A stretch of 6,215 bases of DNA from an uncultured Chloracidobacterium sp. (GTDB taxonomy: Bacteria > Acidobacteriota > Blastocatellia > Pyrinomonadales > Pyrinomonadaceae): assembly GCA_937941715.1 (NCBI GenBank), contig CALDGX010000170.1:1-6215 (forward strand), in the 5' to 3' direction. Positions 1 through 5,100 of this stretch are shown here, one piece after another. How positions within the stretch are numbered: the first letter of the stretch is position 1; each line of letters begins with the position of its first letter. The translations under genes were made by a program, and so were the position numbers. Below the pieces are notes generated by a model. It was not told where the DNA came from. It saw only the letters and a program-made list of their open reading frames with translations, and did no database searches.

Positions 1-2109
1 TCGGTCACCGACCCGACACCGGGCAACAACTCGGCGACCGACACCGACACTATCACGCCTTCTGACACGGTGGCGCCGACGGCGGTTTCGACGCCGGCCG
101 GGGTTAACACGCCCGGCGGTTCGAGTTATGTGTTCCAGGTGACCTACGCTGACAATACGGCGATCAACGTCTCGACGCTCGACAGCAGCGACGTGATCGT
201 AACCGGGCCGTCGGCTTTCTCGGCACCGGCGACATTTGTCACGGTCGATAACAACACCAACGGCACGCCGCGAACGGCAACGTACTCGATCACGCCTCCG
301 GGAGGTACGTGGGATGCGGCCGACAACGGCACGTATTCGGTCGTGATGCAGGCGTCGCAGGTATCCGACACGATCGGCAATTTCGTATCGGCCGGTACGC
401 TCGGCACTTTCCAGGTACTGCCGCTGACGCTGACGGTCGACCGCACGGACGACACCGCGGCGGCCAACGCCTGTACGGCGGCGGCCAATGACTGCAGTCT
501 GCGCGGTGCGATCTCGAGGGCCAATACGGCGACCACCAACGACACGATCAACTTCGACGCGGCCGTTTTCGCGACGCCGCAGACGATCCTTCTCGGCAAT
601 ACCGAACTCGTGCTCAACAACAGCGGTACGATCAACATCGTCGGCCCCGGAGCCGACAAGGTGACGATCGACGGCAACAACGCGTCCCGGATCCTGGTCA
701 ACAGCACTGGTCTGGTCGCGACCGTCAGCGGCATCCGCTTTACCAAGGGCAACGGCGTCGGTACGACCAACACCGGCCGCGGCGGTGCGATCTATAACAC
801 CGGCGGCAACCTTACGATGAACGGCGTTATCATCAACGGCAACGCTGCTGCCAACGGCGGAGGCTTTAATACGGCGGGCAACGGCACGACGACGATCATC
901 AACTCGTGGATCTACGGCAACACGACGACCGGATCGGGCGGCGCTGGGCAGAACTTCTCGGGTTCGACGCTCAACATCATCAACTCGTCGATCACGGGTA
1001 ACACCAGTGCATCGACCACGGTCGGCGGCGGCGGCATCCAGGCGAACGGCACCGTCTTTGTCACCAATTCGACCATCGGCGGCAATACGGCGACCGGCGG
1101 TTCGGGCGGCGGTATCTTCTATAACGGAGCCAACCTGACGATCACTAACTCGACCATAGCGGGCAACACCTCGACCAACAACGGCGGCGGTATTCACGCC
1201 AGTGTGGCGACGGGAACGGTCCGCAACTCGATCATTGCCGGCAACAACGGCACGGCGACGTCGGTCGACGCGACCGGCACCTGGGTCTCAAACGGCAACA
1301 ACATCATCGGCGTTGTCGGCCTTTCGGGCGGATGGGTCGGCTCTGACCTGCAAAATACCGATCCGCTGCTAGCACCGCTCGGTTTCTACGGCGGCAACGG
1401 CCTGACATTTGCGCTGACGTCGCTCTCGCCGGCGATCAACGCTGCCCAGGGCTGCGTGCTGACGCTGACCTGTTCGGGCACCAACCCGGCGGCCGCGATC
1501 ACGCTCGACCAGCGTGGTGCAGCTCGTATTGGGGCAGTTGATATCGGAGCGTTTGAGTTGAACAACTCGGCGAACGGCGGTTCGTACGTCGCGGTGCTGC
1601 CCTCGGGCCTGCAAAACTCGCCGTATTCGTACCAGTTGACGGCCAACAACGGCCCGTTCATACAGGTCGTCACCAACGGCACATTGCCGAACGGCATCGT
1701 CCTGTCAACGGCCGCGGCGCCCGAGACAGCGACCTCGCTGGCAGGCACGCCCACGGTGTTCGGTGTGTTCAATTTCGGCGTCACATCGTCGTCGGGTGCC
1801 AACTTTAACCTGACGAACTACACGCTGACGGTATTCGCGGCGGCGGGCTCGCCGGTCTTTATCGAGGGCCGCCTGACCGACACCAGCGGCCAGCCGGTCA
1901 GGAACGCGTCTGTCGTTCTCACCGACACGGGCGTCCTGAAGCGCGTCACGCTGACGTCGCCGCTTGGCTATTACCGATTTGAGAACGTACCGGCCGGGCC
2001 CGGCTACACGATCGGTGTTGCGTCGAAGCGTTATACGTTCACGCCGGTCAACTTTACGGCCAATCTCAATATCACCGGCCTCGATCTGGTCGGCACACCT
2101 CTGCCGTAA
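1..2109 (+). CDS. Large secreted/surface beta-helix protein with CSLREA-type segment, putative Ig domain and carboxypeptidase-regulatory-like C-terminus (5' partial)
   Basis: The frame is open from base 1 to TAA at 2107-2109, giving 702 visible residues; the real start lies upstream. The GTG at 70 is internal, because the residues before it (DPTPGNNSATDTDTI) are a typical DUF11-like repeat ending. Domain order by visible residue: DUF11-like tail 1-20; Ig-like beta-sandwich about 24-140; CSLREA-type segment about 142-190, with CSLRGA at 165-170; right-handed beta-helix about 190-430 with I-x-G-N rungs; 'choice-of-anchor Q'-like closing segment about 450-520 (DPLL at 454, DQRG at 503, DIGAFE at 514); putative Ig (He_PIG-like) about 526-612 with LPNG at 562 and GTPT at 582; carboxypeptidase-regulatory-like domain about 619-702. 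The four cysteines fall in two close pairs (158/165, 485/491), which fits disulfides and export. No LPXTG, PEP-CTERM or terminal membrane helix is present. An adhesin or structural surface role is inferred; no catalytic site is recognised. Coding call is firm, function is not. Confidence 0.93.
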   Translation, partial: SVTDPTPGNNSATDTDTITPSDTVAPTAVSTPAGVNTPGGSSYVFQVTYADNTAINVSTLDSSDVIVTGPSAFSAPATFVTVDNNTNGTPRTATYSITPPGGTWDAADNGTYSVVMQASQVSDTIGNFVSAGTLGTFQVLPLTLTVDRTDDTAAANACTAAANDCSLRGAISRANTATTNDTINFDAAVFATPQTILLGNTELVLNNSGTINIVGPGADKVTIDGNNASRILVNSTGLVATVSGIRFTKGNGVGTTNTGRGGAIYNTGGNLTMNGVIINGNAAANGGGFNTAGNGTTTIINSWIYGNTTTGSGGAGQNFSGSTLNIINSSITGNTSASTTVGGGGIQANGTVFVTNSTIGGNTATGGSGGGIFYNGANLTITNSTIAGNTSTNNGGGIHASVATGTVRNSIIAGNNGTATSVDATGTWVSNGNNIIGVVGLSGGWVGSDLQNTDPLLAPLGFYGGNGLTFALTSLSPAINAAQGCVLTLTCSGTNPAAAITLDQRGAARIGAVDIGAFELNNSANGGSYVAVLPSGLQNSPYSYQLTANNGPFIQVVTNGTLPNGIVLSTAAAPETATSLAGTPTVFGVFNFGVTSSSGANFNLTNYTLTVFAAAGSPVFIEGRLTDTSGQPVRNASVVLTDTGVLKRVTLTSPLGYYRFENVPAGPGYTIGVASKRYTFTPVNFTANLNITGLDLVGTPLP
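832..1245 (+). repeat. Six-rung beta-helix repeat of about 27 residues (78-84 bp)
   Basis: Six copies of an I-x-G-N motif (INGN, IYGN, ITGN, IGGN, IAGN, IAGN) begin at bases 832, 910, 991, 1075, 1156 and 1234. Spacings are 78, 81, 84, 81 and 78 bp, that is 26-28 residues. From the second copy on, each is preceded by an N-S dipeptide (NSW, NSS, NST, NST, NSI); most rungs are followed by a glycine-rich turn (GGGF, GGAG, GGGGI, GGGI, GGGI). The pattern resembles the polymorphic-outer-membrane-protein type of parallel beta-helix, where asparagines stack in a ladder. Length changes are multiples of three, so this is a protein-level repeat and not a nucleotide array. Confidence 0.85.
1855..2106 (+). 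other. C-terminal carboxypeptidase-regulatory-like module of the plus-strand protein
   Basis: The last 84 or so residues start near IEGR (visible residue 621) and show the usual features of a carboxypeptidase-regulatory-like beta-sandwich: a G-[KR] turn, N-A-x-V, L-G-Y-Y-R-F, N-V-P-A-G, Y-x-I-x-V and P at the last strands. The fold in this context is non-catalytic. An equal-length homologous module ends the convergent gene (2177-2437, minus strand), with roughly one third identical residues by eye. Its position at the extreme C-terminus of both proteins suggests a role in export, anchoring or stabilisation, which is inference. Confidence 0.8.
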
Positions 2110-2127
2110 GAACTGCGGCATACAAAC

Positions 2128-2165
2128 AAAAAAAGAGGGGGCCGCGGGGCCTCCTCTCTTTTTTT
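2128..2165. terminator. Bidirectional intrinsic terminator between convergent genes
   Basis: Seven As (2128-2134) and seven Ts (2159-2165) flank a GC-rich hairpin. The arm 2135-2143 (GAGGGGGCC) pairs with 2148-2158, leaving two unpaired Ts (2152 and 2155) and a GCGG loop at 2144-2147. Read on the plus strand the hairpin ends in a U run 50 bases after the first gene's stop; read on the minus strand the A run becomes a U run, 9 bases beyond the second gene's stop. The A and T tracts can also pair and lengthen the stem. This is the expected form of a shared terminator for convergent genes. Confidence 0.9.
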
Positions 2166-2173
2166 GTGTGGTG

Positions 2174-5100
2174 TCACTGGGGCAATGCGATGAGATCAAG
2201 ATCCGTGATATTGTCCGCGACCGATATCAGGCGTTCGGGCGGTTCGAACCTGAATCGCCTCGACGCGACCGATATCACATAGTCTTCGCCCGCCGCGACG
2301 CCGTCGAAAGCGTATGTGCCGAAGCTGCCGGTCTGTACCGTGCGGGTTTCACCGGCCCGGTTTCTGAGCGTGACGATGGCGTTGACGATGCCCCGTCCGT
2401 CAGCGGTCATGACCCGGCCGGAAATGCTCACGCCCGCCGCTGTCGGATACAGGAGGCCGATGCCCCAATCCGAAAAGCTAGAGACACCCGTAACGTAAGC
2501 GGTGTTTGCCGTCGGATCGATCCAGTTCGGCGTTACCTCGGTCGTGACGCCCGACTCGTATTTGAAGACCTTAAAGGTCGGTTCGGCACCGACCACGTCG
2601 GCGTCCTTGTAGGTAAACGCAAGGTTGGCGGTGATCGTGCCGGTCTTGGTCAGCCGCCACTGCCGCGTTACCGAATTGTACGGGTCGAGGAATGGGAGCA
2701 TCGTGCCGGTGGTCGAAACCGTCAGGCTCGATCCGGCGACGACGTCCGTGATCTCGACGCTCACGGGCATGCCCGAGGGGCTTTCGGCGGGACGGTTGGT
2801 CATGATCACGGGCTCGGGGCCGACGGGGAACGTGTACGTTCCGGTCGTGCAGAATATCCGTGTTATCTCGCCGGCGACAAATCCGCCCGGGCCGGTCGAG
2901 GTTATTTCCGAACTGCAATCCAATGTCAGCACGTGTCCTTCGGTCATTACCGTACCGCCGAGGTCGAGCGTTCCGTCAATATGGATGTCGCCGGCGAGGC
3001 ATGAACCGTCGCCGAGCGAGACCGTGCTGTATGTGCCGGCCGGAACGTACGCCGTGCCGACGGTGTAAAGGTCGGGTGCCGACGCTGAGGTATTTGTCGT
3101 CAGGTTGCCGGAGGTGTCGCGAGCCGCAACATAGTACGCGACGGCACTGCCGGCCGGTGCTCCGGGTATCGTGCAGGTCACGTCCGGAAAGCTCACACCG
3201 CACTGCACGGCCGTATACTCGCCGCCGTTTACCGAGTAATAGATGGTCACCGCGTTGACGCCGACGTTGTCGGTGACGTTGACCGCGACGTCGATCGGGT
3301 CGATCGACGTGGTGTTGGCGATCGGCGTGAAGGTGATCACCGGCCCGAGTATGTCGTCATTGTCGACGATCGTTACGTTCTGCGACGTGGTCGTACCGAG
3401 CACGATGCCTGAGGACGGTGACGATATCGTCAGGATGGCTGTTTCGGGGCCTTCGATGTCGTTGTCATCGGTCACGTAGAATTTCGCCGTGCCGACCTTT
3501 TGATGATCGGGTATCGTGATCGTCGCGGTGCTGAGCGTATAGTCGCCCGCGGTGATTCCCGCACCCGAAACGCCCAACGCGACCGTCTGAGCACCGTTGA
3601 CGTCATCGCTTGCAGTTGCCGTAACTGTGATCGCGGTACCGGCCGCCTCATAACCTGTCAGCGGTGCCGCGGAAAGCTCGACGCTCCGCCGTCTGTCCAC
3701 GACGGTGACACTTGCCGCCGCCGTGTTTCCCATACCGAAATTTGCTGATGTCACGCGGCTCGTGACGTTATTTTTGACGCCCGTGCCGGCTCCGGTCACG
3801 GTCAGGCTGATGACGCAATTGCCGCCGCCCGGGATCGTCGCGTTCGCGAGCGTTACCACGTTTGACGCGACGGTCAGCGTGCCGCCGCATTCAGCCGATG
3901 TCTGGTCGGGCACGGTCAGTCCGTCGGGCATCGCATCGGTAAAGCCGACGCCGGTCATCGCCTCGGCCGGATGCGGGTCGGTGACCATAATGGTCAGCGA
4001 CGTTGCCGCACCGAGGTCGATCTCGGCGGCGCCGAAAGTCTTTTCGATCGACGGCGGCCGACGGTATTCGTATGCTCCGCGATCATCAAATGTACGTATT
4101 CCAATGCCGGTATTTGCCGTCATCGGGTCGTCGATCCGCGGTCTGCCGTCGAGATCCGTTGCAGGTTCGCCCGCCGCGTCCGAGTCAGCACTGTCGATGG
4201 CCGGCGAGCCGCTCAATAAGTGATAATCGCCCACCGCCGAAGTTCCCTCATATGGAACGCCGTCGTGCCGCAGAACGGGAGCGACCGGTGCCGCAAAGAG
4301 TGGGTCGCCCTCGAGCCCGTTCACCTCCTGGCCCGGCACCGCCGCCTGCATTGCCGCGAGTGTCATATAGTTGACGTTGTTCCAGATGATCTGGACCGGC
4401 GCACTGCCGATGTTAAAGACATTGTGGTCCGAAACCGTACCAGCCACCGACGCCGCATCGACCCGCAGATTGCCGCCAAAAGAGCCGGTCGGCGGCGTGT
4501 ATCCGTTATTCGCGGTAATGTTGTTGCGGATGACCGCGTGATGCGAGCCGGTCGCGGGTTCGCCTTCGAAATTGATGCCGACGGTTCCGTTGCCGTGAAC
4601 GGTATTGCCGACGACCGTGTTGTACGGCGAATTATTAGTGTCGATGCCGTGGTCGCCGTTCTCATAGCTGAGATTGCCGGCGATCAGATTGTAGCTCGAC
4701 GCGACGCCGAGGTCGTGATAATAGACGTTGATACCGCTGTCCTCATTGCTGTAAACGATATTGTGAATGACGGTGTTGTAACTCGAACCGGTCAGTTCGA
4801 TACCCGCGGCGTCGGTCTCGACGACCGAAAAGTTCGCGTACGACACGTTATTACTGACGATATTGTGATCGCTGTTGAGCACCAGCCTGATGCCGATGCA
4901 CGTATTGTGGTCGGTCGTGTTGCCCGATATCTCGGAGTATGTCGTGCCGCGAAGATAGATGCCCTGTTCGTACGGGTGCGTCGGCGATGTCACTCCCGAT
5001 CGGCTGACGCGATTGTTGATGATCGTCAGGTGATCAGACGCGTCGGCGTAGATGCCCTTATACGCCGTGTTGTCGATGTTAAATCCGTCGATGACGATGT

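Noticed and set aside
144..773. 209-codon minus-strand open frame antisense to the first gene
   Set aside because: A hydrophobic, low-complexity translation of an antisense frame; the opposing frame has clear domains.
760..1200. Glycine/asparagine-rich stretch as RTX calcium-binding nonapeptides
   Set aside because: No GGxGxDxxx repeats are present; the pattern is I-x-G-N with a glycine turn, typical of a beta-helix.
781..1245. Regular ~81-bp spacing as a CRISPR or satellite array
   Set aside because: The units are not identical in DNA, and the spacing varies in codon steps inside an open frame; it is a protein structural repeat.
70..2109. GTG at 70 as the start of the plus-strand gene
   Set aside because: The frame is open to base 1 and the upstream residues are a recognisable DUF11-like repeat end; the gene starts outside the window.
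1855..2437. Carboxypeptidase enzymes
   Set aside because: Only the regulatory-like beta-sandwich is present in each protein; no zinc-peptidase domain is in the visible sequence.
1964..3004. 346-codon open frame on the plus strand spanning the intergenic region
   Set aside because: It overlaps the ends of both real genes and crosses the terminator; its product is Arg/Asp-rich with no recognisable domain, as expected for an out-of-frame shadow in GC-rich DNA.
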